Shown here: one piece after another, positions 1-6,344 of the stretch
Layout: each line of letters begins with the position of its first letter
How positions within the stretch are numbered: the stretch's first letter is position 1
DNA from: SIG607 sp045592625
Lineage (GTDB): Bacteria > Bacillota > Clostridia > Oscillospirales > Acutalibacteraceae
NCBI GenBank assembly: GCA_045592625.1
Contig: JAZNVC010000020.1
Span: forward strand, 1-9,159
Direction of reading: 5' to 3'
DNA: 9,159 nt
Notes under the pieces: model-generated
Databases searched by the model: none
The model's input: only the letters and a program-made list of their open reading frames with translations
What the model was told of the DNA's origin: nothing
Made by a program: the position numbers and the translations under genes

Positions 1-78
1 TAGATAATAATAGTAGGTATCAACGCCGTTATCGTTTATAAGCATACCGTAGGCAGTGCCGTTTTCACTAACTTTATT
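1..78 (-). pseudogene. Fragment resembling an Rhs/YD-repeat protein, cut by the window edge
   Basis: A minus-strand frame is open from 78 to the window edge (26 codons) and reads SENGTAYGMLINDNGVDTYY then YYL. The pattern ENG-AYG-(M/F)-N-x-YYYY resembles the spacer between YD motifs in Rhs-family or wall-associated repeat proteins, where it usually continues into a QGD segment. An in-frame stop lies at 79-81. No ATG or ribosome binding site precedes the frame, and the first in-frame Met is codon 12. It is therefore either a 5'-truncated remnant or chance. A TATAAT on the minus strand at 131-136 could be a -10 element, but no good -35 is seen. The rest of 79-182 contains nothing I can name. 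Assignment rests on a short pattern only. Confidence 0.3.
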
Positions 79-182
79 TTATCATATTTGTTTTTGGTTT
101 TCAATGCCTTCTATTCACTTTCTTCTATATATTATAACGAAACAAAGGGGCAAAAAGGGGACAAAAATTTTCAAAAAATAAT

Positions 183-220
183 AAAATCAGCAGTTTCAAT
201 AAAGAAAAACTGCTGATTTT
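183..220 (-). terminator. Intrinsic terminator after parC
   Basis: A perfect 14-bp inverted repeat (183-196 with 207-220, core ATCAGCAGTTT/AAACTGCTGAT) encloses a 10-nt loop. On the minus strand the stem ends in TTTT and is followed by a T-rich stretch (ATTATTTTTT). It lies about 20 nt past the parC stop, so it most likely ends the parE-parC transcript. The other arm also ends in TTTT, so it may work in both directions. Confidence 0.8.
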
Positions 221-240
221 GTGCATATTTACATTATTCC

Positions 241-2487
241 CTAATCCAAGTTCATTTCGTCCTGTTTATCGCCACCTAAGGGTTTATTGCCTGCGGCGGG
301 GAGAGTACGGGTTCTGAGTCTATGCTCGTTTTCTATCATACCCTTTTCGTAGATTTTTACGTCTTCAATTTTTTGTCCTCTCTTTTGGGTCATAACTGCA
401 ATACCACCGTTATCCTTAACACCCTTAACAGGCACAGAAGCGCTGTTTACAATAAGTACTCTGCCATTGGTGGATTTAAGCACCAAATCCTTTTCCTCTT
501 TCATATAAAGAGCAGCAAAAAGCGGGAATTTATCACAGTAAGCCTTTATCAGCTTTTTGCGGTTGGTTTTTGTTTCATAGGATGAAAGAGCAACCTTTGA
601 AATTCTGCCGTTTTCATACACAAAGAGCATATTACCAACATAACTATCCACTACCGTCATATAAACGGGATATTCGCCCTCTTCAAAGTCGAGTTTTGCA
701 GGGATATAATCACCCAGCACACTGGCTTTTGTTTCACTGAATTCACTGGCATAGGTTTTATAAACCTGCTGTTTATTGGTAAAGAACATAAGCTCAGCCG
801 CATTTGTAGAAGGCACTGTTTGGGTAATAAAGTCGCCTTCCTTGCACTTTTGCTCACCGCTCATTCTAAGAGAAAGAGGAGTAATCTTTTTAAAGTAACC
901 GTCTTTAGTAAAGAAGAAGGTTACGGGAGAGTTATCCACTTCCCTTTCATCTTCATTGCTGTCAGCAACTTCACTTGCACTTACTATCTTTGTGCGTCTG
1001 TCTACACCGTACTTTTTAATAACATCGTTAAGTTCACTTACGATAATCTTTTTAACCTTAGATTTGGAGTTTAAAATATCCTCCATTTCTTCAATTTCCT
1101 TTTCGAGCTTTTCAATATCGTCAAGTCTTTTAAGAATATATTCTCTGTTTAAATGACGAAGTTTTATTTCGGCAACATATTCAGCCTGAACTTCATCAAT
1201 ACCAAAGCCTATCATAAGATTAGGTACTACCTCTTTTTCTTCGGCAGTTTCCCTAACGATTTTTATAGCCTTATCAATATCAAGGAGGATTTTGCTAAGT
1301 CCCTTTAACAAATGAAGTCTGTCCTTAGCTTTTGAAAGATTATAAAACACCTTTCTGCGAACACATTCGGTTCTAAAAGCTATCCACTCCAAAAGAATTT
1401 CTTTAACACCCATAACCTTTGGAGAAGCGGCAATAAGAATATTAAAGTTACAGGAAAATGTATCCTGCAAAGGAGTCAGCTTATACATTTTTTTCATAAA
1501 CTTATCGGCATCGATACCACGTTTTAAGTCTATGGTGATTTTAAGACCGTTAAGGTCGGTTTCGTCACGGATGTCGTTGATTTCGGTAATCTTTTTAAGT
1601 TTAACAAGTTCAATTACCTTTTCGATTATTGCCTCACTTGTGGTTGAGGGAGGAATTTCGGTAATATCAATACAGTTATTCTTTTTATCGAAGGTATATA
1701 TACCTCTAACCTTAAAGCCACCCTTACCCGTTTCGTAAATCTTTTCGATTTCTTCTCTGTTATAAATCAGTTCACCGCCAATGGGAAAATCGGGAGCCAG
1801 AAGAATATCGGCGATATTTATATCTTCATCCTTTATAAGTGCTATGGTGGTTTCGCACACTTCCTTTAGGTTAAAGGAACAAATAGAACTTGCCATACCT
1901 GCCGCAATACCCATATTAGAGTTAACCAGCACAGTCGGGAAGGTTACGGGGAATAATACCGGTTCTTTCATAGTAGCATCATAGTTATCTACAAAATCAA
2001 CGGTATCTTTATCGATATCCGAGAAAAGTTCAGCGGATATAGGAGCAAGTTTTGCCTCGGTATAACGGGAAGCGGCATAAGCCATATCACGAGAATATGC
2101 CTTACCGAAAGAACCCTTTGATGCAACAAATGGATGAAGCAATGCTTCATAGCCTTCGGAGAGACGAACCATTGTTTCGTAAATAGCCGCATCGCCGTGA
2201 GGATTAAGCTGCATTGTTCTACCAACTATGTTTGCTGATTTGATGGTGGAGCCGTTTAATAGTCCCATATTATACATAGTGTAAAGAAGTTTTCGGTGAG
2301 AAGGCTTGAAACCGTCAATCTCGGGAATAGCACGAGAAACAATTATACTCATTGCATAAGGCATAAAGTTGGATTTCAGAGTTTCGGTAACCTGCTGTTC
2401 AATAACCGTCCCTGCACCTGCTATATAGGCATTTGCACCCTTTTTCTTTGAGGGAGTTTCCTGTTCTTTTTTCTTTTTTGGAGCCAT
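241..2487 (-). CDS. parC: DNA topoisomerase IV subunit A (ParC-type)
   Basis: This is the DNA cleavage and religation subunit of a type IIA topoisomerase. With ParE it forms an A2B2 enzyme that decatenates and relaxes DNA in the cytoplasm. The 748-residue product has a Lys-rich N-terminus (about residues 1-18), the winged-helix/tower domain and the catalytic tyrosine Y142 in the AASRYTEAKL context. A coiled-coil region lies at about 430-500, followed by a C-terminal beta-propeller-like domain from about 540. The GyrA box (QRRGGKG) that marks gyrase is absent; only an MTQKRGQK stretch appears near residue 700. Together with pairing to parE, this favours topoisomerase IV over gyrase. The quinolone-pocket segment is HGDAAIYE (97-104), with Ala at the position that is Ser83 in E. 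coli GyrA and Glu at the Asp87 position. The start has an AGGAG site 11 nt upstream, overlapping the parE stop. The gap to parE is 16 nt, so coupled translation is likely. Confidence 0.9.
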   Translation of the reverse strand: MAPKKKKEQETPSKKKGANAYIAGAGTVIEQQVTETLKSNFMPYAMSIIVSRAIPEIDGFKPSHRKLLYTMYNMGLLNGSTIKSANIVGRTMQLNPHGDAAIYETMVRLSEGYEALLHPFVASKGSFGKAYSRDMAYAASRYTEAKLAPISAELFSDIDKDTVDFVDNYDATMKEPVLFPVTFPTVLVNSNMGIAAGMASSICSFNLKEVCETTIALIKDEDINIADILLAPDFPIGGELIYNREEIEKIYETGKGGFKVRGIYTFDKKNNCIDITEIPPSTTSEAIIEKVIELVKLKKITEINDIRDETDLNGLKITIDLKRGIDADKFMKKMYKLTPLQDTFSCNFNILIAASPKVMGVKEILLEWIAFRTECVRRKVFYNLSKAKDRLHLLKGLSKILLDIDKAIKIVRETAEEKEVVPNLMIGFGIDEVQAEYVAEIKLRHLNREYILKRLDDIEKLEKEIEEMEDILNSKSKVKKIIVSELNDVIKKYGVDRRTKIVSASEVADSNEDEREVDNSPVTFFFTKDGYFKKITPLSLRMSGEQKCKEGDFITQTVPSTNAAELMFFTNKQQVYKTYASEFSETKASVLGDYIPAKLDFEEGEYPVYMTVVDSYVGNMLFVYENGRISKVALSSYETKTNRKKLIKAYCDKFPLFAALYMKEEKDLVLKSTNGRVLIVNSASVPVKGVKDNGGIAVMTQKRGQKIEDVKIYEKGMIENEHRLRTRTLPAAGNKPLGGDKQDEMNLD

Positions 2488-2503
2488 ATTATAATTTTCT
2501 CCT

Positions 2504-4486
2504 TTAGCTTACGTCAACATCATCCATATAGAGATAGCCGTTTTCACTAATATAATCTTTTCTGCCGTTTAAATCATCGCCCAGCAGCATATCAAACATT
2601 TGGGCGGTAAGCTCGGCATCGGTAGGGCTAATCTTTATAAGACGTCTTGTTTCGGGGTTCATAGTAGTAAGGTTCATCATATCGGGCTGGTTTTCGCCAA
2701 GCCCCTTTGAACGCTGAAGATTATACTTTTCATTTTCTATTTTGCTTAAAATTTCACGTTTTTCGTTTTCATCATAGGCAAAATAGGTCATATTTTTAGT
2801 ATTGATTTCATAAAGAGGAGTTTCTGCAATAAATACTCTGCCTTCGTGAATTAAGGTAGGCATAAGCCTATAAATCATTGTTAAAATAAGGGTTCTGATA
2901 TGGAAGCCGTCAACGTCGGCATCGGTACATATTATTATCTTATTCCAACGAAGATTTCTTATATCGAAATTGGAAAGATTTTTATTTGCCTTTGATTTTA
3001 CTTCAACACCGCAGCCAAGTACTTTAAGCAGGTCGGTAATAATTTCGCTTTTAAAAATCTTATCATATTCAGCCTTTAAGCAGTTTAAAATTTTACCTCT
3101 GACAGGCATAATAGCCTGAAAAGCAGCATCACGGGCAAGCTTACAAGAACCAAGAGCCGAATCACCCTCAACTATATAAAGCTCCCTTTCGCTAACGTCT
3201 CTGCTTCTGCAGTCAACAAATTTTTGAACTCTGTCAGAAAGAGCATTACCTGTGGAAAGGGTTTTCTTTATATTTATTCTTTCCTTTTCGCTCTTTTCTC
3301 TGCTTCTCTTATTTATAAGCACCTGGTCGATTATTTTATCGGCTTCCGCCTTATTTTCAATAAAATAAATTTCAAGCTGATGTTTTAAAAAATCAGCCAT
3401 CGCTTCGTAAATAAACTTATTTGTTATAGCCTTTTTGGTCTGATTTTCATAAGATGTTTGGGTTGAGAAAGAAGAAATACAAATATTAAGACATTCTTCT
3501 ATGTCGGAAAAAGAAATCTTGCTTTCGTTTTTCTGATACTTATTCTGCTGTTTAATATAGGCGTCAAGCTGTGTTACAAAGGCGTATCTTACAGCCTTTT
3601 CGGGAGAACCGCCGTGCTCAAGCCAACTTGAGTTATGGTAATATTCGGTCATTTTATTATGGTTTGAAAATGCAACGGCAACGTTTATTTTAACCTTATA
3701 TTCGGGTTTATCCTCTCTGTCTTTACCTTTTCTTTCGCACTTCCAAAACTGTACGGGGGTAAGAGCCTTTTCATCCACCACTTCGTGTAAATAATCTTCA
3801 ATACCGTTTTTATAGCAAAATTCTTTGGTTTCGAATCTATTTCCAACCTGATTTCTAAAGATAAAAACAAGTCCGTCATTTACTATCGCCTGACGTCTTA
3901 TGGTATCTTCAAAATAAACGGCAGGGATTTTTATGTCGTTAAATACCTCGATATCTGGCTTCCATCTGGTTTTTGTACCGGTATCCTTTCCAGAATATTC
4001 TTCCTTTTTAAGTCCGCCTACATTAAAGCCCTTTTCAAAGTGCAGATTATAAATATATCCGTCACGTTTGATTTCAACGTCCATATATTCACTTGAAAAC
4101 TGGGTAGCGCAAAGGCCAAGACCGTTAAGACCAATGGAATATTCATAGCTGCCGCCGTCATTGGTATCATACTTACTTCCGGCATAAAGGGTGCAATAGA
4201 GGAGTTCCCAGTTAAACTTATCTTCGTTTTTGTTATAGTCAACGGGAGCACCGCGTCCAAAGTCCTGCACTTCAATAGAGCCGTCTTCAAAACGGGTCAC
4301 AATGATTTTATTGCCGTGACCCTCTCTTGCTTCGTCTATAGAGTTAGAAATAATTTCAAAAGCCGAATGTTCACAGCCGTCAAGTCCGTCAGAACCGAAA
4401 ATAACGGCAGGGCGTTTACGCACCTGATCGGGACCTTTTAACTGCTTTATACTTTCGTTATTATACTCTGCTTTTTTTACTGCCAT
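2504..4486 (-). CDS. parE: DNA topoisomerase IV subunit B (ParE-type)
   Basis: This is the ATPase subunit of topoisomerase IV, which drives strand passage through the break made by ParC. The 660-residue length is typical. Seen in order: the GHKL ATP-binding domain with EIISNSIDEA (E44 likely general base, N48 likely Mg contact), DFGRG (75-79) and GLNGLG (119-124); a transducer domain with the ATP-sensing lysine probably in KKTL near 408; the TOPRIM domain with EGDS (440-443) and TDADVDG (521-527) as the acidic metal sites; then QRSKGLGE (591-598). The segment after EGDSA reads LGSCKLARDAAFQ, where most family members have GGSAK-x-GRDR, so this copy is diverged there. The start codon follows an AAGGAG site with 10-nt spacing, downstream of a perfect SigA-type promoter. 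It is the first gene of a two-gene operon. Gyrase B is the main alternative, made less likely by the ParC partner lacking a GyrA box. Confidence 0.9.
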   Translation of the reverse strand: MAVKKAEYNNESIKQLKGPDQVRKRPAVIFGSDGLDGCEHSAFEIISNSIDEAREGHGNKIIVTRFEDGSIEVQDFGRGAPVDYNKNEDKFNWELLYCTLYAGSKYDTNDGGSYEYSIGLNGLGLCATQFSSEYMDVEIKRDGYIYNLHFEKGFNVGGLKKEEYSGKDTGTKTRWKPDIEVFNDIKIPAVYFEDTIRRQAIVNDGLVFIFRNQVGNRFETKEFCYKNGIEDYLHEVVDEKALTPVQFWKCERKGKDREDKPEYKVKINVAVAFSNHNKMTEYYHNSSWLEHGGSPEKAVRYAFVTQLDAYIKQQNKYQKNESKISFSDIEECLNICISSFSTQTSYENQTKKAITNKFIYEAMADFLKHQLEIYFIENKAEADKIIDQVLINKRSREKSEKERINIKKTLSTGNALSDRVQKFVDCRSRDVSERELYIVEGDSALGSCKLARDAAFQAIMPVRGKILNCLKAEYDKIFKSEIITDLLKVLGCGVEVKSKANKNLSNFDIRNLRWNKIIICTDADVDGFHIRTLILTMIYRLMPTLIHEGRVFIAETPLYEINTKNMTYFAYDENEKREILSKIENEKYNLQRSKGLGENQPDMMNLTTMNPETRRLIKISPTDAELTAQMFDMLLGDDLNGRKDYISENGYLYMDDVDVS

Positions 4487-4522
4487 TAAAGGTTAACTCC
4501 TTTATATATCCAATATGGAAAT

Positions 4523-4551
4523 ATTATACACCATATGTTGTATGTTGTCAA
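4523..4551 (-). promoter_or_regulatory. Consensus promoter of parE-parC
   Basis: On the minus strand TTGACA (4551-4546) and TATAAT (4528-4523) are separated by exactly 17 bases. Both boxes match the SigA consensus fully. Transcription should start near 4516, giving a leader of about 30 nt before the parE start, with AAGGAG at 4502-4497. Confidence 0.85.
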
Positions 4552-4622
4552 TCAGGCAAAACTCTATTTCCTAATCCCTGTCCACTGTTTCCTGCTTTTC
4601 TGTAACTTATACTTCAAAGCGA

Positions 4623-4678
4623 GTTATATTGCTTGGCAGTTATAGGATGCTTCGCATCGTTATATTGTTCTTCGGACA
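4623..4678 (+). repeat. Short hairpin-forming tandem repeat in an intergenic region
   Basis: Three adjoining units of 16, 20 and 20 bases (4623-4638, 4639-4658, 4659-4678) each start with GTTAT and continue into a small self-complementary element: GCTTGGC, GATGCTTCGCATC and TGTTCTTCGGACA. The second is a perfect 5-bp stem with a TTC loop. The third pairs with one G-T wobble. Such degenerate hairpin repeats occur between genes of gut Clostridia; I have no family name for this one. I see no coding frame in 4559-4771. Confidence 0.45.
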
Positions 4679-4723
4679 GTTTTAAGGGAGGATATAATCT
4701 GCCTGCAAAGTATGTAACCCACT

Positions 4724-4762
4724 ATGACACTTTCATAATCTTTGTGGAAAGTGTCATTTTTT
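4724..4762 (+). terminator. Terminator-like hairpin on the plus strand with no gene before it
   Basis: ATGACACTTTC (4724-4734) pairs perfectly with GAAAGTGTCAT (4747-4757) around a 12-nt loop. A T run at 4757-4762 follows on the plus strand. This is a good intrinsic terminator shape, yet no plus-strand gene precedes it; parE lies on the other strand. It may be the 3' end of a small transcript from the repeat stretch, or insulate parE from plus-strand transcription. Confidence 0.55.
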
Positions 4763-4771
4763 ATAAAAGAT

Positions 4772-4820
4772 AAAAAAACGAGAGAGACAACTTCTTTACT
4801 AAGTGTCTCTCTCGTTTTTT
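4772..4820. terminator. Bidirectional intrinsic terminator after the acetyltransferase gene
   Basis: CGAGAGAGACA (4779-4789) and TGTCTCTCTCG (4804-4814) form an 11-bp perfect stem around a 14-nt loop. An A tract (4772-4778) and a T tract (4815-4820) flank it, so the stem can extend and the signal works on both strands. It starts inside the stop codon of the acetyltransferase gene (4819-4821), which it presumably terminates. Confidence 0.85.
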
Positions 4821-5553
4821 AGTCTATCTTCATATCTTTATAATTAGGATGAATCGTGTACTGTCCGTCTACCATCCAACCAACACATTTATTAGTATCA
4901 GTAAGAATCACCTTTACGTCCTTTTCTGTGCCGTTTAACAGCATACTCCAAAGGTCACGAATTCCGTTAACGGAATAATCACTCTTCATTTCGGCAAAAG
5001 CGAAGTTTAAAAGACAATCTATTTCGTTTCTCCACTCCCAAGTTGCCTTTACAGTACGAAGTGATTTTGCAGGAGTGTAATAATTTTCGCAAAGCTCATT
5101 AAAGGTTTTGGGGCTATCTGCTAACGGGCGATAAAGCGGTCCTTTGGTCATTCCGGTTATAGCCGTTGTAAAGCCGAATTTAAGGTACATATCGGTAACC
5201 CACTGCTGCCCCGAAGTGCAAAAAAGTCCTACGGGAGAGTTTTCTAATTTTTCAATTTCATCCATGCAAAAAGCCAGAGTTTTATTGCAAATACCTCTTC
5301 CTCTGCATTCTTCAAGGGTATATACCGCACCCCAGTTACAAATTGCATTTTCGTGACGGGGATAACACATCCAAATTCTGCAAAGTGCCTTACCGTCTTC
5401 GTGTGCGACAAAATAGATATCTACGCAGTCTTTAAGACAGGCACCGTCCAAACGGTAGTGCATATATTTATCTTCAAGCGGAATAGTGTTTTTAAGAGCC
5501 CAATAGGCTTCACCTTTTTCACTACCAACAACATATGTTTCAAATTTTACCAT
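4819..5553 (-). CDS. GNAT-family N-acetyltransferase
   Basis: The 244-residue protein is a probable acetyl-CoA-dependent acyltransferase of unknown substrate. The acetyl-CoA pyrophosphate-binding motif A is seen as RGRGI (84-88) after the strand WGAVYTL, followed by the helix NKTLAFCMDEIEK. A motif-B-like DMYLKFGF follows at 121-128, so one GNAT fold fills residues 1 to about 135. The remaining 110 residues are of unclear nature and end in a GWMVDGQYTIHPNY stretch; they could be a substrate-binding extension. No signal peptide or membrane segment is seen. The start is set by AAGGAGC 7 nt upstream. The gene stands alone, with its own consensus promoter (5643-5671) and terminator (4772-4820), so its neighbours do not reveal its role. 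Confidence 0.8.
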   Translation of the reverse strand: MVKFETYVVGSEKGEAYWALKNTIPLEDKYMHYRLDGACLKDCVDIYFVAHEDGKALCRIWMCYPRHENAICNWGAVYTLEECRGRGICNKTLAFCMDEIEKLENSPVGLFCTSGQQWVTDMYLKFGFTTAITGMTKGPLYRPLADSPKTFNELCENYYTPAKSLRTVKATWEWRNEIDCLLNFAFAEMKSDYSVNGIRDLWSMLLNGTEKDVKVILTDTNKCVGWMVDGQYTIHPNYKDMKID

Positions 5554-5642
5554 AATAATCGCTCCTTATTTTTTATTCAAAGGCAAGAAAAAATGTCGCT
5601 TGTCCCCTATTCAAGACAGGAAACCAAGTCTTATTTAAGACA

Positions 5643-5671
5643 ATTATACATATTAAAATGCGTAAAGTCAA
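5643..5671 (-). promoter_or_regulatory. Promoter of the acetyltransferase gene
   Basis: Minus-strand TTGACT (5671-5666), a 17-base spacer and TATAAT (5648-5643) make a near-perfect SigA promoter. The start point near 5636 falls inside a 14-base inverted repeat, GTCTTA-TT-TAAGAC (5628-5641), which could be an operator. The leader is about 80 nt. Confidence 0.75.
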
Positions 5672-5705
5672 TACTTTATAAGCGATATTATTTATTAAAA
5701 GTAAG

Positions 5706-5733
5706 GGGCATAAACGATAATAAGTTTATGCCC
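5706..5733 (-). terminator. Hairpin downstream of the spoVAD remnant
   Basis: GGGCATAAAC (5706-5715) and GTTTATGCCC (5724-5733) pair perfectly around an 8-nt loop, about 20 nt past the spoVAD stop. The minus-strand tail is CTTACTTTT rather than a clean T run, so termination may be weak. It is probably the old terminator of the spoVA operon or of spoVAD. Confidence 0.5.
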
Positions 5734-5751
5734 ACTCACTTTAGTGCGTAA

Positions 5752-6144
5752 TCATATTTTAATATTTACAAGATGGCATATTCCCGGAATGCTTTCACCC
5801 TGCATTACCGTTGTGGGAGAAAGCAGAGCTCCCGTAGCACAGTACAGAATATTTTTCAGGTTGCCTCTTTTCATTTGATCCATAATATAGGAAGCCATCA
5901 TAACCGAACTGCATCCGCAACCGGACCCTCCAGCATGAACGTCTTGCTCTTCTATATCAAATATCATTTCACCAAAGTCGAAAAGATTTTTGCTTAAATC
6001 ATAGCCTTCTCTTTTTGCAAGACTTATTAAAAGATTTTTTCCTACAAGACCCAAATCTCCCGTAAATATGGCATCGTAGTCATCGGATTTTGTTTGCGTA
6101 TCCTTAAAAAATCTTAATATGGTAGAGCAAGCAGCAGGGGAAAA
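5752..6144 (-). pseudogene. spoVAD: 3' fragment of spoVAD (stage V sporulation protein AD)
   Basis: SpoVAD is a thiolase-like protein of the SpoVA complex that moves dipicolinic acid into the forming spore. Intact proteins have about 335-340 residues. Here only the C-terminal 130 or so remain, from SPAACSTI (MAPAAADTI in B. subtilis as I recall it) onward. Clear family signatures are DYDAIFTGDLG, EQDVHAGGSGCGCS and ATGALLSPTTVMQGES followed by IPGI; the stop is at the natural C-terminus. The open frame continues upstream to an ATG at 6264, but those 40 codons show no SpoVAD resemblance, have no ribosome binding site and begin right after the retron terminator. They are foreign sequence read in frame by chance. 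No spoVAC or spoVAE is adjacent. The fragment is either dead or half of an interrupted gene whose other part lies beyond the window. Confidence 0.8.
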
Positions 6145-6264
6145 TGTCAAGAGAACACCATAAAATTCCTTGAAAAAATTTTTTCGACCTCTTTTAAGAA
6201 CAAATTTAGGGTGGTTATATCGACCAGTTGGTGTGAAAAGTATAGCACAACATATAAGACGCAT
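6145..6264. other. Junction segment between the spoVAD remnant and the retron island
   Basis: These 120 bases separate the spoVAD homology from the retron terminator. They contain a 14-base A/T palindrome, GAAAAAATTTTTTC (6172-6185), and two direct copies of TCGACC (6184-6189 and 6220-6225), the second next to the partial palindrome ACCAGTTGGT (6224-6233). Such motifs are compatible with the end of an integrated element and recombinase binding, but no integrase or second end is in the window. I see no credible gene here. Confidence 0.3.
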
Positions 6265-6302
6265 AAAAATACACGACTAAGGTATATATCTTAGTCGTGT
6301 AT
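6265..6302 (-). terminator. Intrinsic terminator of the retron operon
   Basis: ATACACGACTAAG (6269-6281) and CTTAGTCGTGTAT (6290-6302) form a perfect 13-bp stem with an 8-nt AT loop. On the minus strand the stem is followed by TTTTT (to 6265); on the plus strand no T run follows. It therefore ends transcription coming from the reverse transcriptase gene, whose stop lies about 40 nt upstream. Confidence 0.85.
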
Positions 6303-6344
6303 AAGCACGAAAAATCGAATGATACGCATATGCAAACACATAAT

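Noticed and set aside
144..165. Direct repeat AAGGGGCAAAA/AAGGGGACAAAA as a possible iteron or CRISPR-like unit
   Set aside because: There are only two imperfect copies of about 11 bases; no array or spacer pattern is present anywhere in the window.
322..2225. Several plus- and minus-strand frames of 64-87 codons within parC
   Set aside because: They are shadows of the parC reading frame with no ribosome binding sites and no recognisable products.
5353..5751. Plus-strand frame of 132 codons
   Set aside because: It lies antisense across the acetyltransferase 5' end and its promoter, has no ribosome binding site, and its product is low-complexity Phe/Tyr/Lys-rich.
6145..6264. ATG at 6264 as the start of a 170-residue protein
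   Set aside because: The first 40 codons show no SpoVAD resemblance, have no ribosome binding site and begin within a few bases of the retron terminator; only the part from 6144 on is recognisable.
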